Below, piece by piece: positions 7,865 through 16,535 of a stretch of 64,000 bases of DNA; position 1 is the first letter of the stretch, and the number at the start of each line of letters is the position of its first letter. The notes below the pieces were generated by a model. It was given only the letters and a program-made list of their open reading frames with translations. It searched no databases and was not told the DNA's origin. The stretch is from the NCBI GenBank assembly GCA_965279085.1, contig OZ257149.1, positions 4,154,001-4,218,000 of the forward strand. The letters are read 5' to 3'. The position numbers and the translations under genes were made by a program. The stretch is from UBA7672 sp965279085. GTDB lineage: Bacteria; Pseudomonadota; Alphaproteobacteria; Caulobacterales; Hyphomonadaceae.

Positions 7865-9384
7865 TCTCGTTCGAGACACTCTACGCCGCCCCCCCGGCGC
7901 TGACGGCGCATGCGCCGGTCCTCATTGTTCTGGGGCCGCTGATCGCTGCGTGCGCGGCGGCGCTGTCGCCCAGCGCACGGACGGCGTGGATGATCTCGGT
8001 CACGGGATCGATCTTCGCGGCGTGGATGGCGCTGGCCGTGATCGGCGAAGTCGCGCGGCATGGGGCGGTCAATTATGTGATGGGCGGATTCGCGCCGCCC
8101 ATGGGCATAGCATTCCACATCGATGGGCTCGGTGCGATGATGGCGCTGCTGGTTTCGTCGGCGGGCGTGATGGCGTCGCTCTATTCCGGCCACTCGCTGC
8201 AGCAGGAGGTGAGGGCGGAGAAGCACACGCTGTTCCAGGCGGGCTTCCTGCTCTGTCAGGCTGGACTGCTTGGTGTTGTCTGCACGGGCGATGCGTTCAA
8301 CGCGTTCGTGTTCCTCGAAGTCTCGTCGATCGGTACGTATGCGCTTGTCGCCATCGGCGAGCGGCGCGACCGCCGCGCGCTGCCGGCGGCGTTCAATTAC
8401 CTGATCATGGGAACGATTGGCGCGACCTTCTTCGTGGTCGGCGTCGGCTTCCTCTATGCGGCGACTGGCACGCTGAACATGGCCGACATGGGCAACCGCC
8501 TTGCGACACTGACCGATAGTTCGGTGGTTCAGGCTGGCTTCGCTTTCATCGTCGTCGGGCTCGGCATCAAGGCGGCGATGTTCCCGCTGCATGGCTGGCT
8601 GCCGGGCGCCTATGCGTACGCGCCGTCGCTGGTGTCGATCTTCCTCGCGGCGACGGCGACCAAGAGCGCGATCTACCTGATGGCGCGGTTCGCGTTCGAC
8701 ATTTTCCCGATGGATGCGGCTTTTGTGCAGGGCTTCATCGCGTGGGTGCTGGCGCCGCTGGCGGCCGTGGCAGCGATTGCGTGTTCGGTGCAGGCGATCT
8801 TCGAGAAAGAGATCAGGCGGATGCTCGCCTTCTCCTCCGTCGCTCAAGTGGGCTTCATCCTGCTTGGCTTGTCGATGGCGACGGTGGCGGGCGCGTCGGC
8901 GGGGCTGTTCTATCTGATGGCGCATGCTCTGATGAAGGCGACGCTGTTCATGGCGCTGGGCGGGCTGGCGCTGAGCCTGCGGGCGCGGACGCTGGCGGAG
9001 TTCGCGGGCATGGCGCGCGATGCGCCGTGGTCGGCGGCGGCGTTTGCGATTGGCGCGGCGAGCCTTGCGGGCGCTCCGCTGACATTCGGCTTCCTGGCGA
9101 AGTGGCGGCTGGTCGAGGCCGGCCTGCAGGCGGGCGATGTCTGGATCGTCGTCGTGATCGCGGCGGCATCCCTGCTGACGCTCGTATATGTCGGGCGGAT
9201 GCTGGAGGCTTTGTTCTTCCGTCCCGCTTCGCCGGGTGCGCCGCGCGGGCAGGAGGCGCCGGTTGGCGTGCTCGCGCCCGTGTGGATCCTCGCCGGGCTC
9301 TGCCTGTGGTTTGGCATCGACGCGTCGCTGCCTGAACAGCTGGCCAATGCCGGCGCGCAGGCCCTGCTCGGGGCGCGGCCATGA
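7861..9384 (+). CDS. mrpD: Mrp antiporter subunit D, first copy
   Basis: A 507-residue NuoL/M/N-type proton-pumping subunit with about 14 membrane helices. The charged residues of the proton path are present: Glu in NAFVFLEVSSIGTYA, Lys in GLGIKAAMFPLHGWLP, Lys in AATATKSAIYLM, and Lys in HALMKATLFMAL. The GTG at 7861 overlaps mrpC. It is one of three antiporter-like subunits in the operon, and the most NuoN/MrpD-like by eye. Confidence 0.93.
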   Translation: MISFETLYAAPPALTAHAPVLIVLGPLIAACAAALSPSARTAWMISVTGSIFAAWMALAVIGEVARHGAVNYVMGGFAPPMGIAFHIDGLGAMMALLVSSAGVMASLYSGHSLQQEVRAEKHTLFQAGFLLCQAGLLGVVCTGDAFNAFVFLEVSSIGTYALVAIGERRDRRALPAAFNYLIMGTIGATFFVVGVGFLYAATGTLNMADMGNRLATLTDSSVVQAGFAFIVVGLGIKAAMFPLHGWLPGAYAYAPSLVSIFLAATATKSAIYLMARFAFDIFPMDAAFVQGFIAWVLAPLAAVAAIACSVQAIFEKEIRRMLAFSSVAQVGFILLGLSMATVAGASAGLFYLMAHALMKATLFMALGGLALSLRARTLAEFAGMARDAPWSAAAFAIGAASLAGAPLTFGFLAKWRLVEAGLQAGDVWIVVVIAAASLLTLVYVGRMLEALFFRPASPGAPRGQEAPVGVLAPVWILAGLCLWFGIDASLPEQLANAGAQALLGARP

Positions 9385-10862
9385 CGGGGAGCGGGGAATT
9401 CCTGATCTTCATGGCTCTGGCGCTGCCGCTGTTCGCGGCGATCGCGATCTACGCCACCGGCCGCATGCCGGACGTGCGCGAGACGCTGACCATCGTCTCG
9501 TGCATCGCGCTGTCCATCGTCACGATCTCGATCTTCCTGCGTGTCGGCGCTGGCGATCCACCGATGATGTCGGTGGCGAAGCCGATGGCCGGGCTGGAGA
9601 TCGCGTTCAGGCTGGAGCCGCTGGGCGCTTTGTTTGCGCTGATGGCCAGCCTGCTGTGGTGCGTGAACTCGCTGTTCGCCATTGGCTACATGCGTGGCAA
9701 GCGCGAGGCGAACCAGACGCGGTTCTACATGTGCTTCGCGCTCGCCATGTTCGGCGTGATGGGCATCGCGATGGCGGCGAACCTTTTCACGCTCTTCATC
9801 TTCTACGAGGTGCTGACCTTCTCGACCTATCCGCTGGTCGCGCACGCCGGCGATGCGCCGGCGCGCAGGGCGGGGCGGATCTATCTGGTGACGCTGGTGG
9901 GCGCGTCGCTCGTGCTGTTCCTGCCGGGCATAATCGGCGTCAGCATCGTTGCGGGATCGACGGCGTTCACGCCGGGCGGGCTGCTGCCACCCGACATAGC
10001 GCCGGTGGCTGGAAACGCGTTGCTTCTCCTGCTGGTGTTTGGCGCGGCAAAGGCGGCGCTGATGCCGCTGCATGGCTGGCTGCCGAACGCGATGGTGGCG
10101 CCCGCGCCGGTATCGGCGATGCTGCATGCTGTCGCTGTGGTTAAGGCGGGCGTGTTCGTGATCCTGAAGGTGTCGGCCTACATTTTCGGGCCGGACCTGA
10201 TCACCAGCCTGCCGGCGGCGAACTGGCTGCTGTGGATAGCAGCGGCGACGATCGTGACTGCTTCGGTCGTTGCGATGACGAAGGACGATCTCAAGGCGCG
10301 GCTCGCCTGGTCGACGGTGGGGCAGCTGGCATTCGTGACGTCCGCCGCCTTGCTGCCTGCAGCTGCCGGGCTCGTCGCGGGTGGGCTGCATATGCTGGTG
10401 CATGCCTTCGCCAAGATCACGCTGTTTATCTGCGCGGGCGCGATCTATGTCGCGACTGGCGCGAGCAAGGTTTCGGAGATGGGCGGGCTGGGACGCCGCA
10501 TGCCCATCGTGTTCAGCTGCTTCCTGATCGGTGCGCTGTGCGTGGCGGGGCTGCCGCCGTTCGGTGGCATGTGGTCGAAATTCCTGCTGATCAATGCGGC
10601 ATTCGGAACGCGCGAGTGGATCACGGCAGCGGCGATGGTGATCTCGTCGGTGCTGACGCTGACGTACCTCGTCCCCGTGGCGATGCGCGGTCTGCTCTAT
10701 CCGGCGAACGAGGCGAGTCCGCGGCCGTTCATCCGGCCGGGTGGTGCGCCTGGGTTGGCAGTGGCGGCGGTGATCACTACGGCTGCTGCTTGCGTCGCCC
10801 TGTTCGTGCTGGCGGATGCGGTGGCGGCGTATCTCGCGCCGGTTGCGGGGAGGGCGCCGTGA
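9381..10862 (+). CDS. mrpD: Mrp antiporter subunit D, second copy
   Basis: A 493-residue antiporter-like membrane subunit, second of three. The key residues are conserved: Glu in LFIFYEVLTFSTYPLVAH, Lys in GAAKAALMPLHGWLPNAM, Lys in AVAVVKAGVFVILK, and Lys in HAFAKITLFICAG. About 14 membrane helices are evident. It starts four bases inside the previous gene and ends four bases inside the next. The sequence is clearly diverged from the first copy, so this is an old paralogue and not a recent duplication. Confidence 0.92.
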   Translation: MTGSGEFLIFMALALPLFAAIAIYATGRMPDVRETLTIVSCIALSIVTISIFLRVGAGDPPMMSVAKPMAGLEIAFRLEPLGALFALMASLLWCVNSLFAIGYMRGKREANQTRFYMCFALAMFGVMGIAMAANLFTLFIFYEVLTFSTYPLVAHAGDAPARRAGRIYLVTLVGASLVLFLPGIIGVSIVAGSTAFTPGGLLPPDIAPVAGNALLLLLVFGAAKAALMPLHGWLPNAMVAPAPVSAMLHAVAVVKAGVFVILKVSAYIFGPDLITSLPAANWLLWIAAATIVTASVVAMTKDDLKARLAWSTVGQLAFVTSAALLPAAAGLVAGGLHMLVHAFAKITLFICAGAIYVATGASKVSEMGGLGRRMPIVFSCFLIGALCVAGLPPFGGMWSKFLLINAAFGTREWITAAAMVISSVLTLTYLVPVAMRGLLYPANEASPRPFIRPGGAPGLAVAAVITTAAACVALFVLADAVAAYLAPVAGRAP

Positions 10863-11185
10863 GCGAGCAACCCGGGAAGCCGAAGCTGGGCGAGGAAGGC
10901 GAGCATCCGCTGTCGGTGCTGCTGTTCTCGTGGATGCGCGGGAAGCTGTTCTTCCGTCTGTTCATGGCGTTCCTGGCGGCGCTCGGCGCGCTGCTGATCG
11001 CGCTGGAAGCGACGCTGTCGGGCCGGCCGATCACGAGCATCACAAACGTGCCGGGGTTCTTCGGCATTTTCGGGTTCGTGGCATTTGCGATTGCGGTGCT
11101 GAGCGGCTGGCCGCTGGGCAAGCTCTTGCGGCGGCCGGAGGATTACTACGAAACCCGCAGCGGGGAGGCCGGCCGTGACCGTTGA
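10859..11185 (+). CDS. Small two-helix membrane protein in the Mrp operon
   Basis: A 108-residue protein with two hydrophobic segments (about 33-52 and 66-85), a charged N-terminus and a basic C-terminal tail (LLRRPEDYY). The GTG at 10859 overlaps the previous stop (GTGA), and the gene overlaps the next start by 11 bases, so it is embedded in the operon. I do not recognise a family. Position suggests an accessory subunit or assembly factor between the second and third antiporter-like subunits. Confidence 0.8.
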   Translation: MSEQPGKPKLGEEGEHPLSVLLFSWMRGKLFFRLFMAFLAALGALLIALEATLSGRPITSITNVPGFFGIFGFVAFAIAVLSGWPLGKLLRRPEDYYETRSGEAGRDR

Positions 11186-12959
11186 TCGCCTTCTCGATTT
11201 CGCCGTGACGCTGAACCCGGGCTTCTACCTGATCGTTGCAGCGTTGCTGGCGGCGGTGGCGAAAGATGCGTTCACGCGCGCGGTGGCGCTGATCGGCGGG
11301 CCCGTGCTCGCGCTGCTGGCGATGCTGTATCCGCCGGTGGCGGGGGTGGATGTCTCACGCGAGCTGTTCCTCGGTTTCGAGTTGTCGCTCTATCGGCCGG
11401 ACTCATTGTCGTTGGTGTTCGGATTTGGCTTCGTGATCGCGGCGGCAATCGGCGGCGTCTACTCGCTGCACCGGCGCGATCGGCTGCAGGATGCGGCGGG
11501 GCTTGTCTATGCGGGCGCGGCGCTCGGCGCGGTGTTCGCGGGCGACCTGATCACGCTGGTGATCTTCGCCGAGCTGGCGACGGTTGCATCGGCGCTGATC
11601 GTGTTCGCGGCGCGGACGGGGCCGGCCTATCGGGCGGGGCTGCGCTTCCTGACGATCCAGGTGATCGCGGGACTGCTGCTGACTGCCGGGGTGGCTCTGT
11701 ACGGCGTGGAGCAGGGGACGTTCCTGTATTCGCAGATGGGCGATCTGTGGAACGGGGTGCTGATCAGCATTCTCGATCCGACGACGGCGCCGGGCGCGCT
11801 GATCCTCGCGGGGGTGGGCATCAAGGCGGGGTTTCCGCTCATCCACAACTGGCTGACGGATGCGTATCCGAACACGACCGAGACGGGTGCCGTCGTGTTG
11901 TCGCCCTACACGACGACGATGGCGGTCTATCTGCTGGCGCGGTTCTTCGCAGGGTACGATCCGCTGATCTGGATCGGCGCGGCGATGACGATCTATCCCG
12001 TGTTCTTCGCGGTGATGGAGAATGATCTCCGCAAGGTGCTGGCCTATTCGACCAACAACCAGATCGGCTTCATGGTCTGTGCGGTCGGGATCGGGTCGAC
12101 GCTGTCAATCAATGGAGCAGCAGCGCATGCCGTGGCGCACATCATGTTCAAGAGCCTCCTGTTCATGAGCATCGGCGCGGTGCAGCTGCGCATTGGATCG
12201 ACGAAGGCGAGCGACCTGGGCGGGCTTCACCGCACGATGCCGTGGACGGCGCTGGCGTGTCTGGTTGGCGCGGCTTCGATTTCAGCGCTGCCGTTCTTCG
12301 CGGGCTATACGTCGAAGACGATGATCATGACGGCGGCGGAGAGCGGGCCGGGGATGTTCGTGATCTGGATGATGCTGCTGTTCGCGTCAGCCGGCGTGCT
12401 GGAGCATTCGGGGATCAAGGTGCCGTTCATGGCGTTCTTCTCGCACGACAGCGGGAAGCGGCCGCAGGAGGCGCCGTTCAACATGCTGCTGGCGATGGGA
12501 TTGGCCGCCGCGATGTGTCTGGCGATCGGGCTCTATCCGGGGTGGTTCTATGCGCTGCTGCCGTTCCGGGATCAGGCCAACGAGTTCCTGGCGCAGGACC
12601 TGTTCTCGTTCTCGCATGTCATACAGCAATTGCAGCTGCTCACGTTCGCGGTGCTGGCGTTCATGGTGCTGTGGTGGTTCCGGATCTATCCGGCGGAGCG
12701 GCCGGGGGTGATCCTCGATGTGGAGTGGATCTGGCGGAAGGCGGGACCGGTCGCCGGACGGGTGCTGGCGAGGCCGATCCGGGCTTTCGGGCGTTTGATC
12801 GGCTCTGCGGTATCGGGAACTCTTGGTGGGGCGCAGGCGCTGGCCCGGCAGGTCTTCGCGGCGGACGGAGTGGTATCGCGCAAGGTTCCGCCAAGCGCCA
12901 CGGCGATCTGGTCGCTGTGTATACTGGGCGTCGTAATGCTGATTTCGCTGTTTCGCTAG
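11175..12959 (+). CDS. Third antiporter-like (NuoL/MrpA-N/MrpD-type) subunit
   Basis: A 594-residue membrane subunit, last gene of the operon. Glu in VIFAELATVASALIV, Lys in GVGIKAGFPLIHNWLTDAYP and Lys in HIMFKSLLFMSIGA are kept. At the site where the other two copies have a Lys (AATATKSAIY, AVAVVKAGVF), this one reads SPYTTTMAVYLL, so the bridging Lys appears lost. A C-terminal extension of about 90 residues includes an amphipathic stretch and one more membrane helix. It may take the place of the MrpA N-terminal domain. Confidence 0.92.
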   Translation: MTVDRLLDFAVTLNPGFYLIVAALLAAVAKDAFTRAVALIGGPVLALLAMLYPPVAGVDVSRELFLGFELSLYRPDSLSLVFGFGFVIAAAIGGVYSLHRRDRLQDAAGLVYAGAALGAVFAGDLITLVIFAELATVASALIVFAARTGPAYRAGLRFLTIQVIAGLLLTAGVALYGVEQGTFLYSQMGDLWNGVLISILDPTTAPGALILAGVGIKAGFPLIHNWLTDAYPNTTETGAVVLSPYTTTMAVYLLARFFAGYDPLIWIGAAMTIYPVFFAVMENDLRKVLAYSTNNQIGFMVCAVGIGSTLSINGAAAHAVAHIMFKSLLFMSIGAVQLRIGSTKASDLGGLHRTMPWTALACLVGAASISALPFFAGYTSKTMIMTAAESGPGMFVIWMMLLFASAGVLEHSGIKVPFMAFFSHDSGKRPQEAPFNMLLAMGLAAAMCLAIGLYPGWFYALLPFRDQANEFLAQDLFSFSHVIQQLQLLTFAVLAFMVLWWFRIYPAERPGVILDVEWIWRKAGPVAGRVLARPIRAFGRLIGSAVSGTLGGAQALARQVFAADGVVSRKVPPSATAIWSLCILGVVMLISLFR

Positions 12960-13096
12960 CAGACGACAGCATTCGATACCTGACCAGCCGAATACCTTGA
13001 GGCTGGTATTTACACCCCAAGAGAACTACCTGAATATCACGGCAGTATAGAGGCCGGTTGAATTCGATTCTTTCTGGGTTGGAAGAAGAAAAGCCA

Positions 13097-13507
13097 ATGG
13101 AACAGGAATCCCGCCGCAGTACTCATCTTATCGAGATGGTGTCCGATATCGTCTCCGCCTATGTGGCGCACAATCCAGTGCCTGTGGCCGACCTTCCAAG
13201 ACTGATCGAGAAGGTCCACGCGACACTGACCGAGATCGAGGGCGGCGTGCCGGTGGACTCCAAGCCGGAGCTGAAACCGGCGGTTCCGGTGCGCAAGTCG
13301 GTGACGGACGACCACATCGTCTGTCTCGAGGATGGCAAGAAATTCAAGTCGCTGAAGCGGCATCTTCGCACGCGCTATGACATGTCGCCGGAGGAGTACC
13401 GCGAGAAGTGGGGCCTTGCGGCGGACTATCCGATGGTGGCGCCGAACTACGCCAAGCAGCGCTCCGATCTCGCGCGCAAGATGGGCCTCGGCCAGGCGCG
13501 GAAGTAA
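13097..13507 (+). CDS. mucR: MucR/Ros-family transcriptional regulator
   Basis: A 136-residue DNA-binding protein of the alphaproteobacterial Ros/MucR family. An N-terminal helical oligomerisation part precedes the finger region VCLEDGKKFKSLKRHLRTRY (about 75-94), and the family tail EEYREKWGLAADYPMVAPNY follows. Compared with the Cys-Cys-His-His finger of Ros, Cys76 and His89 remain, but the second Cys is Asp79 and the second His is missing (RTRY). Zinc-free variants of this family are known. ATG at 13097 with GGAAGAAGAA upstream is preferred to the TTG at 13058. These proteins act as global H-NS-like regulators at AT-rich promoters. Confidence 0.93.
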   Translation: MEQESRRSTHLIEMVSDIVSAYVAHNPVPVADLPRLIEKVHATLTEIEGGVPVDSKPELKPAVPVRKSVTDDHIVCLEDGKKFKSLKRHLRTRYDMSPEEYREKWGLAADYPMVAPNYAKQRSDLARKMGLGQARK

Positions 13508-13939
13508 GCGTCCAGAATTAGCGTCTGGAATCCATCCGCACACTGCATGTTGGGAAGCGAGGCTGGAATGAATCCAGCTCTCATCCAGATGAATCGCGGA
13601 GGACTCCAGATTCGCGGATTTCCGATGCAGTTGAATCGTGCGGACACGCCAATTGAATCGCGGCCGCAACGGGTTCCGTTGGGACTTTATTGACGCAGAT
13701 GAAGAATTCGTAGCTGCGGACTCTTGCCAGAGATACCGAAGCGAATCACGCTCACTCATGGTGGTGCGAATCACCGGGCCGCGCCGTGTGGTGGCGTTTG
13801 TGTTGGGGCGGCTCTCTCTGAAATTCATCCACCGCGTAACGGGTCGGGCTGGCCCGCGCGGATTCGGAAAACAGAAAAGGGTCTCGCCGGCTGCCGGTCT
13901 TGAACGACCGTGCCGGCGTTGGCTCGCAAAGGGGCGAGA
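13508..13939. other. 432-bp gap dense in GANTC (CcrM) sites
   Basis: No convincing gene lies here. Eleven GANTC pentamers start at 13528, 13570, 13591, 13602, 13609, 13633, 13655, 13719, 13743, 13768 and 13861, where about one is expected in this length at this base composition. A short inverted repeat (TCCAGA-N7-TCTGGA, 13511-13529) follows the mucR stop. An open frame at 13638-14012 exists but overlaps the PAS_5 gene in another frame and has no family signature. Confidence 0.6.
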
Positions 13940-14452
13940 ATGTCTATCGACCACAACGTGGCTGCCCCGAAGGGGCAGCGTCAGGTATTTGATGCGTGGG
14001 CCCGCCGTCTGAAGGGCCGGCCCTTCATCACCTCCGACGACATCGACATTGCCGCGATCAATCGCGAACTGGCTTACATCAGCCTGCTCGATTGCTCCGA
14101 CGGCCAGTTCCGTTTCCGCCTGGCGGGCACGGGTCTGCATCAGATGTTCGGCGGTGAAGCGCGCGGCAAGAAGGTCGACGAAGTCGACGCCTGCAAGGGC
14201 GGCGCGATGTGGGCCGAACTGGCCACGCGCGCGATGCTGCGTGCAATGCCGGTTTCGGGCGCTACACGGATGAAGGATGGCTCGGTGCACTTCTGGTTGC
14301 GCCTGCCGCTGTCGTCCGACGGCGTCGAGGCGGACATGGTTCTGTGCCACGACCGCTATCTTCCTGCTGAGGCCCTGGCCGATCCGGATCAGGCGGCGCG
14401 CCGGGCGGACATGTCGCTGCGCCTGGACTTCGAAGGGCTCGTCGCGGCTTAG
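13940..14452 (+). CDS. PAS_5 family protein
   Basis: A 170-residue soluble protein. FDAWARRLKGRPFITSDDID near the start, LISLLDCSDGQFRFRLAGTG in the centre and the late FWLRLPLSSDGVEADMVLC strand fit the alphaproteobacterial PAS_5 family, a PAS-like sensory fold. No output domain is attached, so partner proteins are unknown. ATG at 13940, preceded by GGGGCGAGA, is preferred to the upstream start at 13910. The region before it is unusually rich in GANTC sites, which suggests control by DNA methylation state. Confidence 0.8.
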   Translation: MSIDHNVAAPKGQRQVFDAWARRLKGRPFITSDDIDIAAINRELAYISLLDCSDGQFRFRLAGTGLHQMFGGEARGKKVDEVDACKGGAMWAELATRAMLRAMPVSGATRMKDGSVHFWLRLPLSSDGVEADMVLCHDRYLPAEALADPDQAARRADMSLRLDFEGLVAA

Positions 14453-15153
14453 GCAAACGGTCGCGACCTCGCAGGTTGGACTGCGAGGCGGGTGAGTTGA
14501 ATTGAACGATGGAAGGGCGGTCCACGTTGGGCTGCCCTTTTTCGTTGCGGTGGTGCGCGGGCGTGAGCGTGGCGGCCCCCACCGTCTGCGCACTGCGTGC
14601 GCATCGTCAACGCTGCGCGTTGACCCCGCCGCGCTTCGCACGGGGGAGGAAAGGCGCCTGCGCCTGTTCGACGTTCAGATTTCCTCCCCCAGTCCGCAGG
14701 ACTGGGGGAGGTGGATTGCGCGAAGCGCAAGACGGTGGGGGCAGCTGCGCGTTCAGCGGCGCGGCGGATCAGCGGGATGGGATCGGCGAGAAACGCGGTG
14801 ACGGCTTCGTAGCGGGCGCGCAGGTCTTCAAACGTGCGGGGTTGCTGCGGATCGAAGCTTGGGTCTTCGACGCAGGTGAGCTGCAGGAGATCGACGCTGC
14901 CTGTCGTGCGCAGCTGTTCGATGCCCGAGAGCGTGAGGCCGTGGAGGCGGATTTCGAGATCGCGGAGCGCGGGCCAGTGGGCGAGCCAGTTGCCGGGCGC
15001 GGGGCAACCCTTGAGATTGCGGATCCTGGCGCGCTCTTCGGTCCAGGCTTGCGCGAAGGTTTCGATGAGGAGGCGCAACAGGGCGAGCATTCGGCCGATG
15101 AGGCCGGGCGACGTCGCTCCCTGCTGATGCGCTCCGTGTGTCATGGGCGGCAT
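14449..15153 (-). CDS. Hypothetical protein with a repeat-derived C-terminal tail
   Basis: A protein of unrecognised family. Residues 1 to about 130 look genuinely coding (an N-terminal helix LIGRMLALLRLLIETFAQAW, then KGCPAPGNWLAHWPALRDLE). After that the frame passes through an inverted-repeat element and becomes Arg/Ala/Pro-rich low-complexity sequence, so the annotated tail is probably not ancestral. The start is uncertain: ATG at 15153 or at 15144, neither with a strong ribosome site. Three TCCTACAG copies lie upstream. The stop overlaps the PAS_5 stop. Confidence 0.5.
   Translation of the reverse strand: MPPMTHGAHQQGATSPGLIGRMLALLRLLIETFAQAWTEERARIRNLKGCPAPGNWLAHWPALRDLEIRLHGLTLSGIEQLRTTGSVDLLQLTCVEDPSFDPQQPRTFEDLRARYEAVTAFLADPIPLIRRAAERAAAPTVLRFAQSTSPSPADWGRKSERRTGAGAFPPPCEARRGQRAALTMRTQCADGGGRHAHARAPPQRKRAAQRGPPFHRSIQLTRLAVQPARSRPFA
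14575..14742. repeat. 168-bp palindromic repeat element with 13-bp terminal inverted repeats
   Basis: GCCCCCACCGTCT at the left end is matched perfectly in inverted form at the right end (AGACGGTGGGGGC). Inside, CTCCCCCAGTCC (14684-14695) pairs with its complement (14699-14710) around a 3-nt loop, giving a 12-bp hairpin. The shape is that of a small non-coding dispersed element (MITE- or REP-like). It carries no gene and supplies the 3' end of the reading frame on the minus strand. Confidence 0.7.
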
Positions 15154-15195
15154 TATGCGCCCGGCCGGATGCCCGGCTGAAATAAAACAGCTGCA

Positions 15196-15281
15196 TCCTA
15201 CAGTTTGGGCAGCTAGCGGGCTGAAATCAGGCGGGATGTTTTTTCTGCGTCCTACAGTCTGGATACAGCTGTTTCCTACAG
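15196..15281. promoter_or_regulatory. Three direct copies of TCCTACAG
   Basis: TCCTACAG occurs at 15196-15203, 15250-15257 and 15274-15281, in the gap between the AraC-type regulator gene and the minus-strand hypothetical gene. The first two extend as TCCTACAG-T-(T/C)-TGG. Direct repeats next to a regulator gene suggest operator sites, but no binding data exist. Confidence 0.45.
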
Positions 15282-15345
15282 ATGTGGCAACAGCAGCGTC
15301 ATCCCGGACAACGCCTGCGGCACTGCGGGAGTGGCACACGGGACG

Positions 15346-16401
15346 TCAGCCAGCGGCGCGGCGTTTCTGGAGCCGGCGATGTTCGCTGGGTGTCACGCCG
15401 AAGGTCTTGCGGAACCAGCGCGAGAAACCGCTCTGTTCGGCGAAGCCCAGGATGTTCGAGATTTCGAGCAGGCTGCGGTGCGAGCTTTCGAGATACGAGA
15501 CGGCGGCGCGTATGCGGATCTGCTGGATGAGTTCCTGGTAGGTTGAATTCTCGCCAGCCAGGCGGCGATTGAGCGTTCGCGGGCTCATGGCGAGAAGGTC
15601 CGCTGCTTCCGTGACCGTTGGCATCCCATGCCTGAGGCGTGTCATCAGCAGGTCGTGGACATGGTCGAGAAAGGTTTCCCCCGCCTGTTGTGCGGAGACC
15701 GCCTCGATGAAGGCGTTTGCATGCTCTGTCATGCGGGGGTCGACGCGGGGGAACAGCCGCGTCATGTCTGCGCGAGCGAGTGTGACGCCGTTCGACTCTT
15801 GGTCGAACAGCGGCTCGATGCCGAACAATCGAAAATACGATTTCATCGGCGCCCCGCGCGGGTGCACGAATGAAACCGAAAAGGGAAGCAAAGGGCCTTC
15901 CGCGAGTTCGCTAAGCGCGCGGAACAGCACGCCGATCGCCAGCTCCGCGGAGAAACGCGTGAGATGCGCAATGTCGACACCCAGATTGGGGCGGGCGAAC
16001 ACCTGAATATCGACAGCGTCATCGGCGACAACGTAGGAAATACCGACCGCTTCGTTCTGGAGACCGAAATGGCGGCGCAACACATCGGTGGCGGCCAGCA
16101 ACGTGGGCTGGTATTTCATGGCGAAGCCGATCACGCCGAGATTGTCGAGCCGCCGGCGTTCGGCAACGCGAAGGCTGATGTCGGTTGCGCCAGACAGTTC
16201 GCTGACCCGGCCATACAACTGGCCGATCAACGGATTGCTGATCATCATGTCGGGGGTGCCGAGCGCTTCGACGGGAAGGCCGATCTCTGCCGCAGCCGCG
16301 GCAATATCGACTCCCAGCTCGCGGGCAACTTCCGCGAGGCCCGTGAATGCCGCTGAGCGGCTGAGGTTCGTCCTGCCCACCTCATAACCTCCGTGCCGCA
16401 A
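15346..16401 (-). CDS. AraC-family transcriptional regulator (OruR-like, Arabinose_bd type)
   Basis: A 351-residue regulator. The N-terminal part (about 20-210) has the Arabinose_bd-type sensor pattern (LIGQLYGRVSELSG, GVIGFAMKYQPTLLAATDVL) seen in OruR/VirS-like regulators. The C-terminal part (about 250-345) is a double helix-turn-helix AraC domain ending NILGFAEQSGFSRWFRKTFG, then VTPSEHRR. Such proteins usually activate genes for catabolism of small organic compounds. The ligand is unknown. It is read away from the small gene at 16536. Confidence 0.92.
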   Translation of the reverse strand: MRHGGYEVGRTNLSRSAAFTGLAEVARELGVDIAAAAAEIGLPVEALGTPDMMISNPLIGQLYGRVSELSGATDISLRVAERRRLDNLGVIGFAMKYQPTLLAATDVLRRHFGLQNEAVGISYVVADDAVDIQVFARPNLGVDIAHLTRFSAELAIGVLFRALSELAEGPLLPFSVSFVHPRGAPMKSYFRLFGIEPLFDQESNGVTLARADMTRLFPRVDPRMTEHANAFIEAVSAQQAGETFLDHVHDLLMTRLRHGMPTVTEAADLLAMSPRTLNRRLAGENSTYQELIQQIRIRAAVSYLESSHRSLLEISNILGFAEQSGFSRWFRKTFGVTPSEHRRLQKRRAAG

Positions 16402-16535
16402 TAGATGGCGCGGCGGGACAAATCACAACCTGCAACTTCCGATATATCCATCAGGGAAATCGCGGCGGCGTGGACGACACGCAAGACAGCGACCCAAGGG
16501 GGATGACGGGGTCTATCCGGGCAGGGTGATCTTGA

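Noticed and set aside
5970..10403. Several long minus-strand frames (up to 497 codons) under the Mrp operon
   Set aside because: They are His/Arg/Gln-rich mirror frames of membrane-helix codons, with no recognisable domain.
13037..14641. A 534-residue open frame on the minus strand across mucR, the gap and the PAS_5 gene
   Set aside because: It is antisense to two genes with clear family signatures, is Arg-rich and low in complexity, and shows no domain pattern. Long antisense frames are common in GC-rich DNA.
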